Positions 52,271-63,403 of a stretch of 64,000 bases of DNA are shown here, one piece after another. The position numbers and the translations under genes were made by a program. This DNA comes from Paulinella micropora. Lineage: Eukaryota; Cercozoa; Imbricatea; Euglyphida. Each line of letters opens with the position of its first letter. The stretch's first letter is position 1. The stretch spans positions 92,159 through 156,158 of the forward strand of contig BJOX01000306.1 of assembly GCA_009731375.1 (NCBI GenBank), in the 5' to 3' direction. Under the pieces are notes generated by a model, which was given only the letters and a program-made list of their open reading frames with translations, did no database searches and had not been told where the DNA came from.

Positions 52271-52957
52271 GAATCGGTTGTAGAAAGGCTGCAAAAAATC
52301 TATAAAATATAGATATATACTATGTTTCCGTTATTCACACTAGTAACAGTTATTTTTTTTAAAATTCAAACTGTAGTGTTTGTGGAAAATTGAGTGTAAT
52401 AAACTTCAAAGGGGCACCCTCCCTACTGCTTCATGTACACATGCCCTGCGGGCCCAAACTTGGCACCTCTCTATCTAAATCTATCGGCTCTGCCGGCCCC
52501 GCCATCTTTGAGTTGACTCTCAAGTGAACTTGAAAAGAAACCGTGCCAGTACTGCCAGTCAAAAAATCATCATCGTAGACTCATGATATTATATGGAGAA
52601 AAACTTGAAGGAAGGTCAGTTGACAGCAAAAAAGGAAATTGACAGAGCAAGCCGTTGCAAGCCCAGCAGTAAATAATAGCTGTGTGAAAAACTATTAATA
52701 TCGTTATCTGGAGGACCACGGTACCCGCTGTACTGAGGCATCGGCTGGCACCCCCCGGGATAGCAGGTAAAAAATATATTTTTTCCAGCCTAGCTAGTAT
52801 AGTTTCTCCGGATTGAAGCTCAGTAATGCAATCAGTTTTATTCCTCAGACTGGTTGTCTCAAGATGTCAAGTTATATTAGCGCCTGAAGATTGTGTCAAG
52901 TTGGTTGTATTACCGCCTGACTTTTTCTACGAGCTATTAATATTAATATCATTGGGG
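52270..52957. other. Spacer, no gene recognised
   Basis: Non-coding. The stretch 52483-52508 (CGGCTCTGCCGGCCCC and CCATCTTT) repeats the loop of the fold-back element at 28471-28495. Confidence 0.5.
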
Positions 52958-52962
52958 ACACT

Positions 52963-53357
52963 TATCAGACTGAGCACTTTAACGACCGGCCAAAACCACT
53001 ACCGTTGACATTTTACTGTTTTTGACCAATCCGTTAGATTCTCCTCTGCACGACGTTTCGACTTCACTAACTAGCTTTCGATTTCGTCCAGGAATGACTT
53101 CAAACGATTTAATCAAAGTTTTTACAGCAATGGCCATTTTCCCCTTCTCGGCTGCCTTTTTCCCATGATATGCCGAAAACTGCAAAATCGGTGAATTTTG
53201 GGGAACACAGTCAAGAGAACATAAAATGATATTTGCCGTACACTCCGTGCGTAGCCATTGGGCTCAGAAAGACTTTCCCAAATGAAAGTTCAGGACTTCC
53301 ACACTTGAACACCAATCACTTGAACTTGAAGCCACCTTCAAGTACTCTGCACATTTA
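52963..53357 (+). repeat. Solo LTR of the Ty3-like family, left part
   Basis: Starts TATCAGACTGAGCAC after the target copy ACACT (52958-52962). The first 190 bases match 17263 onward, with the TTAA at 52979-52982 empty. The middle differs, so it is another subfamily. Interrupted by the copia element at 53358 and resumed at 62654. Confidence 0.85.
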
Positions 53358-53680
53358 CTTAAGAAGTAGGACAGTATAAATGATATGAGAAGCAGGTTTC
53401 ACGTCTCCCGGGCGTCCCCAGTTGACTAGCTGACCAGCTCCACAAGAACTTTAATAGAATAATCCTCCAACAGACAAAAGCCCGCCAACAACCAAAACAA
53501 AAGACGCGAGCTCTAAGCCTTGAAATTTCAGGTGTCCATACAGGTCATATTGGCATTGGTGCCACCAATGCCACCCATACCAGAAAATACACCCCTATTT
53601 CCGTACTAACTACTAACTAACAATATTAACTAACGTATTAACCGGTTGTATTAATCCCATCACCTAGCTCACTTCCCAAG
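53358..53680 (-). repeat. 3' LTR of the 9.3-kb copia element
   Basis: Plus strand begins CTTAAGAAGTAGGACAG and ends CACTTCCCAAG. It differs from its partner at scattered bases and small indels. Ends are CTT and AAG rather than TG and CA. Confidence 0.93.
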
Positions 53681-53689
53681 CTCCCCCTT
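53681..53689 (-). promoter_or_regulatory. Polypurine tract of the 9.3-kb copia element
   Basis: Minus strand AAGGGGGAG directly before the 3' LTR, identical to the tract at 19418. Confidence 0.85.
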
Positions 53690-53701
53690 GATGGCATTAA
53701 T

Positions 53702-53734
<33 letters not shown>

Positions 53735-53748
53735 NNNNNNNNNNATGT

Positions 53749-54984
53749 TCAAGGTTGCGCAATCCTTCCCACTATCTTTGAGTAATTGGGTCCCCGCTGC
53801 CGCTTGGTATTGGCATCTCCGTAGTTGTCCGGGGAACTAATCTTCTCCAACAACGCTTTTCCCGCCAATATCATCGCGTTGACGTAGGCGTAGCGCAGAT
53901 CGATGTGGTCGAACTTCTGACGGTAGATGTTAGTGGTTGCAAGATCAAATGCCCCCTTGATATCCTCGTACACCACCGGTGGCTTACCCCACCCTTGCTT
54001 AGCCATGTCTTTGGCTACTCTGCCCCCGGCGATTCCGTTGATAAAGTTTGCAATCTTTTGCTGTCCATGCAGGCACGCGTCCATCGCGTAGATCTCCGCC
54101 TCGCAGGTGGACTCCTCCGGAGGCGCTTCCATCCGAACATGTCCCTCCGGCATTTTCTCCTCAGGTGGCGGTAGCGTTCCCACCGCCTCCGCTTGCAGGT
54201 CTTGCTGCTTCGCCAGCAGCTTTTCCATCCTTTCCTTGCTACGCGGCCCACGCGGCTTCGGTAATTCCACTGTAATTGTGCGCTTCATACACACCGGGTT
54301 TACCGATCCACCAAGCATGAAGTGAATTACGGCCAGTCGAGCCCTGCGATCGCCCCAGTCACCCTTCCAATTTGCGTCTGGGTAGGACGTCAGGCGCATA
54401 CTTTCCTTTTGGTAGAAACGCACTCCTCGCCGCGCGGTGCCCTGAAGGTACCTCATCACTTGTTCCGCCTCTTGGAAGGGGAACTCTTTTGGCTTTGACG
54501 TATAGCGCGCCATCTCCGCCACTGGCCCTAGCGTGTCATGCCTCGTTACCCTCACCCAGATGAGTATTCCGCAGATATGGTAAGGCGAGAATTCTTCCAG
54601 TACACTCGGGACTCCCACGCGGCACCCCGGCATTAGCCACGGCGAATCCACAGACGCTAAGTCCTTTGTCTTGAGCCGCTCGCTCGCCTCCTTAATAAAG
54701 GTTTCCTGGAATAACTTGACAGTTCGCCCCAACTCCGGATGCCGTCCGTCCTCGATGTCGATCCCCACCACTCCCGTTGGCGGTTCACTTTTGAATACCT
54801 TAAAGCGGCTTTCGCCCGCCTCCCGGAACTTCTCCTTCGCCTCCTCGTCGCCGAAGCCCATCATGATGTCGTCTACATGCACGAACCCGATGTCAGGCTT
54901 ACTCATTCCCGAACGCCAGCGGAAGAAAAAACACGGAAAAGCCTTGTGTTCAAAACCTTGCGATACCATGAAGGGTACTAGCAC
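53749..54984 (-). pseudogene. copia RT second half and RNase H
   Basis: Same frame as the ORF upstream, separated only by TAA at 54985-54987. FVHVDDIMMGF carries the Y-x-DD box. SRFKVFKSEPP and GIDIEDGRHPE follow, then EQVMRYLQGTARRGV. RNase H: YPDANWKGDWGDRRAR, STCEAEIYAMDACL, VYEDIKGAFDLA, KFDHIDLRYAYVNAM. The ADI-TK box appears as DANTKRQ near the end. A Glu/Pro-rich loop of about 60 residues between the first Asp and the Glu of RNase H is unusual. Confidence 0.9.
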
Positions 54985-55722
54985 TTACATCCACCATTTT
55001 TTTCCGGCATCCGAGCGACCGTACAGCGCCCTTACCATTTCCCACACGTACTCTTCCTCTTCAAAGCCAAAGGGTGGGACCAGATAGGTGGGCCGCATTC
55101 CCGCCTCTATGTAGGCAGTGCCCACATCAAACTTACCCAACACTAGGTCATAGAAAGTCACCAGCATGAAGAAGCCCAGGATAGTCATGGTGCATGGGGT
55201 CGGAAAAGTTCGTTGCTCGTAGTGCTCTCCTTCTACCATAGAGTATCCCTTTGCCACCAGTCGGCTCTTGTACTTGAGCACTTTTCCGCCCGATTCTTTT
55301 GTCGCGTCTGCGTACCTCCCCCAGCACAAGTCCCGCTCCGGCACGGACTCCCTCTTTCGCCTCCTGAAGCATCCTTGCGCCCACAGGGTCGCTATCTCTT
55401 GCGCTCTTGCGTCTTCAAACTTTCCCGAAGCGGTAGCTTCCTTCTCCGCCACCGGACGCGTAAAGGTAGCCGCCAGTGCCCGCTCACGTACTGCCCATTT
55501 CAGGATTTCCGTGTCTAGCATCTTTTCCACTTCATTTTCGGTCTCCTTCCCTTCGAACCGCACGAAATGGGCCGGCTGCAACTTTTTCCCTTGTCGAATG
55601 GGATCGCATTCTCCTTCCACTGCGCCCTTCCGAGTCTTACTCTTCCATTCGGGGCCGTAGGACTCTTTGCCCAATTCCAGCCCCACTCCTTTGCAGGTAC
55701 TTCTACGATCAGACCCCGAGTC
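54985..55722 (-). pseudogene. Linker module and copia RT first half
   Basis: At 55485-55722 lies the module seen in piggyBac exon 1 and the other copia: VEVPAKEWGWNWAK in one frame, then ESYGPEWKSKTRKGAVEGECD, PAHFVRFEGKE and DTEILKWAV in the frame of ORF 55686-54985. RT: KYKSRLVAKGYSMVEGEHY, GKFDVGTAYIEAGM (first catalytic Asp), YVWEMVRALYGRSDAGKKWW. It ends with an in-frame TAA right after KKWWM, in the middle of the domain. Confidence 0.88.
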
Positions 55723-55854
55723 ACCTCTCGTGTCTCGTCCGTTTGCTCCTCCGGCTCCGGCTGCCTCAGCGTTCCTTCCTCCTTTTCTACTTTGACCACA
55801 GCTATGCGATCGCTGTCTTGCGCCCCTTCTGGTTTGACAAACAGCTTCTCCAGA

Positions 55855-56999
55855 TCATCGTTGATCAGCTGCAGGGCACCTTGGGCCTCGTCCACCTTCA
55901 ACCCGGCCGCCTGCCAAATTTTTTACTAGGATGGGCCATGCCGGTTGATTCTCGTCAAAGTTAACGACGTCACGCCAACGCTTGACCTCTCCCTGGACTA
56001 AAACCACGTGCGCGGAGGTCTCCAAGTCCAACCCCATCCACGCCGCGGGTAACGAGCGGTCCTCCTCCTTTCTTAGTCCATGGTACTTCTTGTCCAGCAC
56101 CGCATGACAAAGGCATCCAAAGGTGTGCAGCAACGACAGCCAATCCACGTTTTTCTTGTAAGGGAACATATTGAATAGTCGCGGCTCTTTGCCTCCCGGT
56201 GGTGGCGTCAGGTTATGTAGTAGCCCAACATGCAGTAGCGCGTAACCCAGGTACACATATGGCAGTTGCGCTCTCTTTAGTAGCTTCCTCGCCCCCGCCC
56301 AGATATGCTTCTGCGAGACTTCCACTAGAGCCTGCTTGTTGGGATCGTTCCTAACTGCGTATCGCGGGCGCACCCCAACACTTTCAATCAGGTCATTGAA
56401 GACTTGCGATCTCTGATAAGCGCCGTCCCCCCGTATGTGCTTAACCCGGTTTCCGGTCTGGGTCCTACTCATCCGGAACACCTTGCTTGCCACCACGGAC
56501 TGCCGCTGCATCTCCGCGTTCAGGAGAAGCTCCAAGTTGGTGTATCCCACGGTGTCCTCTACCATTGCCATGAGGCATCGCTCTCCGTTAAGTAGAGGCC
56601 TTGCCAGCAGCGCCGAGGTGTCCACCGACCAGCCTTCACCCTTCTTCTTCATTCTGGTTCCATGCGCCTTCGCTCGATGAGGCGGCTTTTGGGCTCCAGC
56701 CGGACACTCCGGACACTCCTTGCTAACGTCTTTGTTGACGTTCACTAGTTTTACATCATGGGCTTGGGCAATGGCTTGGCGGGATCATGAAATATCCGAT
56801 GGAGTAGTTCCATATCCCACTCCTTCTTCCTTGCCTTGTTGGTGGTCCAGAAGGCAGCTTGCTGTTCCTCAGTCGATCCAGATTGAAACCTGATTACCGA
56901 GTCTTCCGTGTCGAAGTACAGAAGGGCGTCTTTCTCCTCCTCCTTCACATCCGGGACCACCGCCCTAGTGACGTAAGGCGAATCCTTTCGCAACACCAA
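55855..56999 (-). pseudogene. copia integrase
   Basis: The zinc finger is split between two frames: LLHRIFHDP (H-x3-H) ends ORF 56999-56751 and KECPECPAG (C-x2-C) opens ORF 56745-55855. Core: WSVDTSALLA (first Asp), HIRGDGAYQRS (second Asp), KQALVEVSQKHIWAGARKLL (Glu). Then YVYLGYALLHVGLLHN, TFGCLCHAVLDKKYHGLRK and PAAWMGLDLETSAHVVL, the conserved C-terminal part of copia integrases. A frameshift inside the zinc finger is the only visible lesion. Confidence 0.9.
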
Positions 57000-57002
57000 C
57001 GT

Positions 57003-57300
57003 CTACCCATCTAGCATCATCTTAGGTCCGGACACGAGTAGTTCGGTTAAGTGCTCACCCATCCACACTTCCTTTAGTGGTAGGCATCCATCCCGCCCGT
57101 CACCCCGGAGAGTAGGTAGCTTGTAATCCCCTTGGGCGTCCATCCTGGTGGTTCCACCCACCGCGCTGAGCTCTTTCACCTCACGCTTGATACCCTGCAT
57201 GAACTCCTTGTAGCTTGGTGGCGCCATGTCTGACACAGCCCCCGAGTCCAGCATGGGGTCGGGGACCTTTCGCGGTCTTGTCGCCTTCCGTCCATCCTTT
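57003..57300 (-). pseudogene. copia protease
   Basis: PDPMLDSGAVSDMAP holds the active-site DSGA, with the MAP box as in copia proteases. Then AVGGTTRMDAQGDYKLPTL and VWMGEHLTELLVSGPKM, matching the flap and C-terminal hydrophobic motif. The frame stops at 57003 and integrase continues in another. Confidence 0.85.
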
Positions 57301-57411
57301 CCCATTAGCGCGCGATTCAACATCATTCTTATCACCTTCATTTCTTCTTCCTGAAGTTGCTCAGGCTCCCCCTGGACCTCGCTGGCGTAGACTACCACAT
57401 GCCCCGGTCTA

Positions 57412-59239
57412 TCACCTCCCTCCAGCGGTCGTAACCAGTAGGGTCGAGGTTCTCCAGGGCTGTGGGTTCCAGTGCGCGGGGAATTTCGGGTTGTTGTAAG
57501 GAAATGGCCATCCAGCGATATAGCAATCCCACATACTCCTGCCATCGCCCTTCGAAATCCTGCAGATCTCGATGGTCATCCCCCACTGGGGCGGCCACGC
57601 CACCCGGTTCCGATTTACCTCGTTTTGCTGCTCCATTATGATTTCCAAATGCCGAATCCTTTCCTTTTCGCTCACGCGCTCACGCCCAGGTTCCGGCTCC
57701 ATTTCCGTTCGCTGCTTGCCTGGGCTTACAGCGTCCTCCGGAGTTAGTTGGCCCGTCGCCACTCCCTGGATAGGCACCCCTTCCTTTCGATCCTCTCTTT
57801 TCCACAATCTCTTCTCAGCCACTTTGGTTATAAGTTGCTGAACTTCGTTGATCTGGTCCATGCTCACCGCTCGGATGTCCTCTCCGTAGAGTTCATCACC
57901 GTCGCCAACTTGCGGAGGTGTCGAAGCATGTTGGTGCGTTTCCTCTCATCACCTTCGCGCTCCGGACGTTTCGGTTTGGTGGGCGTTAGTTGCCCCTTAA
58001 TGTGGGCCAGTGCCCTCCCCATTTCCTCCTTAAACCTCCTAGCCTTAGGCGTGTCGTAGGGCGCTGCCGCCCGCACCTGGGCCACCAAAGACACCGTGTC
58101 GTCCACCCTCCCCGGATATTTGGAATCCTCGGACTCCTCTTGCACCTCCGTTGAATCCTCCGGGAAGCTCTGGTAGAGCTGTACACAGAGCTCAGCCACG
58201 TGCTCCCTCCATGGGGTGCTTCCATTATCCAAGTACACCAACGGGTCTGTTACTTCCTCAGGGGTAGCCATAATTTCGGGCTTGGCCCTTCCCGGGCTCG
58301 GCGTAGCCGTGTCAGCACTTTCCGCCTGGCGCTCCGTCTTAACCGCGGTGTTCTCCCCGGTTTTACTTTCCACCCTCGGAGTCAATGGAGGTATCGCTTC
58401 CTCCGTCACCGGCGACGCAGTCACTCTCCCCTTAGCCTCTATCGGCGTCACCGGAGCCTGAACCCGCACAAGTCCGACTCGTTTTAAGTCATCGTCATAC
58501 TTCCCTGCGTGGGCCGGATCCTTCATAGCGCGATACTGTGTCACCGCCGCTTTCACCGACCGGTAAGGCACACGCTCCCGGTATACCTTCCGATTTCTCG
58601 GCACCCCCGGCTCCTCCCACTTTACCTTATCCCTGTTGATGCTCCAGTTGTAGAGCACTTCGGTATGCTCTTCTCGCAGAATAGTGAATATGATAGGAAC
58701 CAGCGACCGGTCCCAGTTCACTTCTCGCCTCTGGGCCTCCTGTCGCGTCAGATGCTCAACCATCTTGTCCGGTTTTGCCCGTCCAATCAGGTGTCCCAAG
58801 CCTCGCTCCTCCATTTCAATCACCAGTCTATACGCCGGCATCAAGACCCCTTCGCGCGACTTGGCCCTTATGCTTTCATCCACATAATATCTCTCTCTCT
58901 CCTGTCTTGGTGATTGGTGCAGAACATCATGTCCCCGGTGAGAAGGCCCGCCGCATCCGCCCTCACCTGTTGGTACTCGGATTCCACCGCCTCCTTTCTC
59001 GTTCTCAGGCACCGGTCTCTTCCGAACGTTGAACCGTAGCACCTTCCTTCTAAACGAGCCTCCACCACTCCAACTGGCTCATCGTCTGCGTGACGCAGAT
59101 GTTCTGGCGGTATCTCGTAGGTTTTGGGACCATATTTCAGGGGTTCGGGTAATGAATAAACAGAGTCAGGTGTTTGCGGGGTAGTGATGGTCTTGCTCTT
59201 CCCGGTGCCGGACTTACCTCCGGTTCCTTTCACCATCAT
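57412..59239 (-). pseudogene. Unrecognised 1.8-kb region between nucleocapsid and protease
   Basis: ORFs 59239-58868, 59042-57864 and 57867-57412 overlap in different frames and read as one protein with shifts. Visible parts: PEPLKYGPKTYEIPPEHLRH, then LVIEMEERGLGHLIGRAKPD, TREEHTEVLYNWSINRDK-like text around 58640, a Thr/Pro/Glu-rich linker, then HVAELCVQLYQSFPED and ARRFKEEMGRALAHIK. Natural composition, no family recognised. A typical copia has little between knuckle and protease. Confidence 0.5.
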
Positions 59240-59577
59240 CGCTCTAGGTAGGCCGGTTCCATCCCGAACTCTTTTAAACTCCTTCCAGTTGAGGTGTCAC
59301 TCCATGTACTGGTCCACTATACCCGGTCCCGTTGGTATGTAGCGGTACCAGGACGGGGGTATCCACTCCGTCGGCCCCATTGGCGTGCCAAAGGTTACCA
59401 GCCTTCCTCGTCCGTCACCGTAGTGCCGAAACTCATGTGTTACACCGGCACCTGCCGGGCCAGAATCCAAGCGAATTTAAAGGGGTAAAGAAGCCACGAC
59501 CTCGAAGAAGGAGGGCAGATTGGGAGCCGTGGCAAGACTCTATCTCTCAGGACAGCGACGAGACGGAGTCCCCTCTC

Positions 59578-60678
59578 TCAAACTCGGAGGAGGAAGAGGA
59601 AGCTCCAATTGCTGTACGACAATACCGGGACTGTGATCTCCTTCGCCTCTCCGTCAGCCATACCATCACGAACTTGTACCGGGATGTAACCATACCCAGC
59701 ATTGCGAAGAGACTCCGCAGCTGCCTCCAATCGAGAGTAGTACGTGGGATCCTCTGCAGGGCCACCCGCATTGGGCGCGGCAGCTCCGCTTAGATCACCT
59801 TCCCCCTCGACAGCCTCAGCTTCCGGCGTAGGCATAGTGTCGTTTGCCCTAGGTGCAGCCAAAGCGTTTACGAAGTTGTTGAACTCCTCGAAGTTGCTCT
59901 CTCCAAGTTGGCTGGAAGGATTGACTAACTCTGGGCTTTCCGGCTGAGGGTCTGCGCTTGCACCCCTTGCCGAGTGTTGACTCTCCTCACCCCGACTCCT
60001 CTTCTTGCTTCCACTCCTTTTTACCATATATGCACGCGCGGCCTTCCTTTGCCGCAGTAGACTGTAGGCGCGGTTGAGCTCTCCATCCTCCTCATCATCC
60101 GAGCTCCCACTCGTGTCCGCCCCCGGAGACTTCTTCTTGGCCATGTCGGCCTTCGCCTTCGCCCCCGGTTGCTCGCCATTCCCGTCCGGACCATGAGTGC
60201 ACTTAGTCAAGGGGTGGTCACCACCACATCGTAGGCAGGGCTTCTTACAGTTGGTGGCATAATGCCCCTTCCCTTTACAGTTGAAGCACTTCTTCTCCTT
60301 CTTACTCTTTTCCTTCGTGCTCTTTTGACTGCTCTTCCCTCCTCCATGCCCTTCCTTACCACGCGTGCCACTTCCTTCTTTCTTTTCCTTTCCTGAGTGC
60401 GAGAATCTGCATTTGCTCCCGTACTTGCAGTCTCCTTCCTTGCTGAAGAGGAAACAAACCCCCTTCAGCTTGTCGTTGAGGTGCAAGTATTGACACTCTC
60501 CTCCCTTTTTGCACCTTCCCTTCTGAAAGTACATGCAGGGAGTAGTAAAGGGTTTCTTCTTCTCAATCTTTGCAGCGTTTGCCTTAGCCTTCTTGCTGGC
60601 CTTCTCTCTCTTTCTTTTTGCAAATGAGTGTCTTTGGCTTTTCTCTTGAGCTCTTGCCACCATTGATGTACATCCCAT
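59578..60678 (-). pseudogene. copia nucleocapsid with CCCH and CCHC zinc fingers
   Basis: Two CCCH fingers in a row: CMYFQKGRCKKGGECQYLH (C-x7-C-x5-C-x3-H, about 60480-60536) and CFLFSKEGDCKYGSKCRFSH (C-x8-C-x5-C-x3-H). A Lys/Gly-rich stretch follows, then CFNCKGKGHYATNC (C-x2-C-x4-H-x4-C) and CLRCGGDHPLTKC (C-x2-C-x3-H-x4-C). CCCH fingers bind RNA in cellular proteins. Here they are joined to retrotransposon knuckles. A Ser/Glu-rich tail follows. The first residues of this ORF are in the wrong frame, as the upstream gag frame is open to 60465. Confidence 0.85.
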
Positions 60679-61583
60679 GATTGCTTGTCTTTCTCAAAGT
60701 CTGCTGCAAGCAACCACTGCTTCCAATCAGCCTGCACCTCCTTGTCCCTCATCTCGGGTCCCATTATCGCGTCACGTATTATCTGCTCAAAGCTTAAGTC
60801 AGAAGGATGATGCCCCTTTTTGGCCAGCTGCTCTCTTATTGCCTCAAACTCCGCAATCCGTCCTTCATACTGCGTGGAGGAGTTGAACTCCCAGCGAGCC
60901 ATCTTTCTCTGCTTCTCCAGCAGGTCACGGGGATTACCCTTGCCATACCGGTCCTTCAGTCGCTTCCACATGGCGTCAGGGTGTTGCCCAAATTCCGGTG
61001 TGCCGTCCCGGACCAAATCCGTGACCAGCCTTTTCGCCTCGCCTCTGAGATGGGTATATATGAGGGTGAATAGTTCCACTCTCTTCTCTCTCACTGCCAC
61101 TAGCAGACTTTCATCATAGCTTACCACCAATCGCCGTTCCTTGCGTTTCTTCTTGCGCACGGAGTCCACTGACTTCTTGTCCGACGTTGCAGTTGTAGAG
61201 AGTCCCACCTTTGATGCTTTCTCTTTGTCACTGCCACTTAATCTTTCGCCCCCAGAGGTACCGGACGAGCTAGAGGGAGAGGCTTCCCTTTTCTCTCTCC
61301 TCTCTTCCTCGTACTTTCGTGATGCAGATTCACGCTTGCTCGTGTTGCCTGATCTCTCTTCTCTTCCCATCTCTCTTTCCTCTTGCTTCTGCTCTGCCTC
61401 CGAGTCCTCAGAGGGTTGATTGTCTTCTGACTCCTCTTCTGCATAATCCAAGCTTGGCATGCTTACTACTTCTTCTTCATCTTCTGCACCCCTTGCAGCC
61501 CTAGTGCTCTGTCTAACGACCCGATTGCATTGCTGCTGCTGGTTGCTGCCACTGCTGCTTTCTTTTTCACATGCCTTTCCCAT
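60620..61583 (-). pseudogene. copia gag, main part
   Basis: Ser/Glu-rich start, then a capsid-like part: MWKRLKDRYGKGNPRDLLEK, KMARWEFNSSTQYEGRIAEF, KGHHPSDLSFEQIIRDAIMG, VQADWKQWLLAADFEK, similar in layout to copia gag (UBN2 type). It changes frame to the zinc finger region near 60620. Confidence 0.75.
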
Positions 61584-61804
61584 AGACTCATATAGCCTGG
61601 TACAGTCTTTCTTGCCATGTGCAGTCTTCTGAGGTTGGCACGATGAACCTCTAGTTTATGTCCCTTTACGTCCTCAAATCCACCTTTGAGGTCCTTCCTA
61701 ACTGCCTGTAACAACAACGAGCGTTGGAAGTCTTCACAGTCCTCTCTACCGCTGTAGTTCGGTATGTTGTTTGACTCGTTTTCATTTCTATGTTTTTCTG
61801 TCAT
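61466..61804 (-). pseudogene. copia gag, N-terminal part
   Basis: ATG at 61804: MTEKHRNENESNNIPNYSGR, EDCEDFQRSLLLQAVRKDL, RTVPGYMSLW-like end. Overlaps the main gag frame by 118 bp, so a shift near 61583 is needed. Confidence 0.65.
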
Positions 61805-62304
61805 CTGAAGTTATTTTTCTAACTCAGAAAGGTTCCTGTTTCCTGTCTGTTTTGTGCTCTTGACTGGCTGCCACCTGTTCTGCAAATTCCTCTTTCAGAG
61901 TACGTTGCACAAGGTCTAATTGCAGCAATCAGCCTTCAGCCTCTTTTTGTTAGTTTCCTCTAGCAGGTAGCTACCCTGCACCCACCAACACGTCTGCGCG
62001 CCACAAGCACCACTGAACTGATTTCCGGGCTTGCCTGATGATGGGGTTTTGTGGTCCAAACCCCTAAACCGTTCCTGTTGATGTCCTTCTGACCCAAAGG
62101 CTCACTCTTGACTCCTTTCCAGCGGTAGCTCAGCCGTTGCAGAGCTCTACCCCCTGTCCACCACAACGATTCACGTAGTGGTTCTGAAGCACTTTGGGGA
62201 CGGCTTCCCTTCTGCTGTGTCACTCTTGGGTGTGACACAGACAGTAAAAACCTTTCCCTCTTGACTCCATCACTTTGAGTGATGTTGTTGTGCTCCACCA
62301 CGTA
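61805..62304 (-). other. Leader of the 9.3-kb copia element
   Basis: About 500 bases between primer-binding site and gag ATG. A short ORF (62307-61960) is open but without motifs. Confidence 0.5.
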
Positions 62305-62318
62305 CAAGGCTCCTAACC
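62305..62318 (-). promoter_or_regulatory. Primer-binding site like a tRNA anticodon arm
   Basis: Plus strand CAAGGCTCCTAACC directly inside the 5' LTR. It differs at one base from the other copia element's site (CAAGGCTCATAAC). The loop would read CTCCTAA, so either a tRNA-Met with one mismatch or a tRNA with anticodon CCT is the primer. Confidence 0.65.
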
Positions 62319-62648
62319 CTTAAGAAGTAGGACAGTATAAATGATATGAGAAGCCGGTTTCACGTCTCCCGGGCGTCCCCACGCTTGACTAGCTGACCAG
62401 TTCCACAAGAACTTCAATAGAAGAATCATCCCAACAGACAAAAGCCCGCCAACAACCAAAACAGAAGACGCGAGCTCCAAGCCTTTAAATTTCAGGTGTC
62501 CATACAGGTCATATATATTGGTATTGGTGCCACCAATGCCACCCATAACAGAAAATACATCCCTATTTCCGTATTAACTACTAACTGACAATATTAACTA
62601 ACGTATTAACAGGTTGTATTAATCCCATCACCTAGCTCACTTCCCAAG
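62319..62648 (-). repeat. 5' LTR of the 9.3-kb copia element
   Basis: Plus strand begins CTTAAGAAGTAGGACAG and ends CACTTCCCAAG, then the target copy ATTTA. Confidence 0.93.
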
Positions 62649-62653
62649 ATTTA

Positions 62654-62887
62654 ACTTCAAGTGTTGTCTAACAGGTACTCACAAATCTACGTTCAACCAA
62701 GATCGTTCTTTGCAAACCAAGTCTGCAAACCAGTAGAAATCAACGTAAATAAACGAAGTGACCTCGCAGCTATTTACTGGTATTTCACCTACTCTTAGGA
62801 GTTAGGGCTGTCTGCAGCCATAGAGTCTTTTAATATTTAATAAGAGTTCGTTGTGTATTTATCCCTTGGGGTTGTATCCAAACTCAC
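62654..62887 (+). repeat. Solo LTR of the Ty3-like family, right part
   Basis: Continues the LTR interrupted at 53358: GTAAATAAACGAAGTGACCT, then TAAGAGTTCGTTGT and the end CCAAACTCAC, followed by the target copy ACACT (62888-62892). Confidence 0.88.
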
Positions 62888-62892
62888 ACACT

Positions 62893-63193
62893 ACAAATGT
62901 CAGCTGAGTTCACTGTCAGTAGCCTAGTAACCGTCTGGCTGTCTTGAGCTCAAGTTTTGAGGTTTTTATAAGAATTCCGGCCACCCCATGGGCAACTTGG
63001 ACACTGTAATTATATTTTGCAGTGAAAACCCAGGCCCGGTCACGGTGGCCGGAACATGATTCTTGGAAAAACCGCCCTTAATTTAATAAACGATGGCGTC
63101 AGACTGTCGCAACAGTTTGAGTGATTAACGGAGAACGATCAGATCAACGTTGGATTCTTTAGCCTCTTTTTGAATAACCCAATGTCCTCAGTA
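62893..63193. other. Spacer with a worn MITE fragment
   Basis: No gene seen. At 63091-63160 ACGGAGAACGATCAGATCAA resembles part of the 208-bp MITE. Confidence 0.5.
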
Positions 63194-63401
63194 TTACTGT
63201 GGACATTCAAGTGGCAAAACATTCAAACTCTGACCTCATCTTTCTTAATCAATATTTGAGATAGGGAAATGCAGCGCACACAGTTAGAAAGCTCTTGTCC
63301 TAAGCTTTCTAATGCTGGCTTCAGATTTGTCGTATCACTTAGATTGACGGAGAACGATGAGCTCAAAGTTGGATAGTTTGCCACTTGAATGTCCACAGCA
63401 A
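63194..63401 (+). mobile_element. 208-bp MITE, copy 3
   Basis: Same length and termini as the copies at 50574 and 51381, flanked by TA (63192-63193 and 63402-63403). Confidence 0.92.
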
Positions 63402-63403
63402 TA

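Larger units (their letters stand above)
53358..62648 (-). mobile_element. Ty1/copia element, 9.3 kb, inserted in a solo LTR
   Basis: LTRs of 323 and 330 bp (53358-53680 and 62319-62648), a 5-bp target duplication ATTTA (53353-53357 and 62649-62653), primer-binding site and polypurine tract are all present. Order on the minus strand: gag, CCCH and CCHC zinc fingers, a long unrecognised region, protease, integrase, linker module, RT, RNase H. At 9.3 kb it is nearly twice a typical copia. Several frameshifts and an in-frame stop in RT show it is not functional as read. A 10-N join lies at 53735-53744. Confidence 0.95.

Noticed and set aside
62893-63190. A fourth full MITE copy
   Set aside because: Only the right half is recognisable, and no terminal repeat is found on the left.
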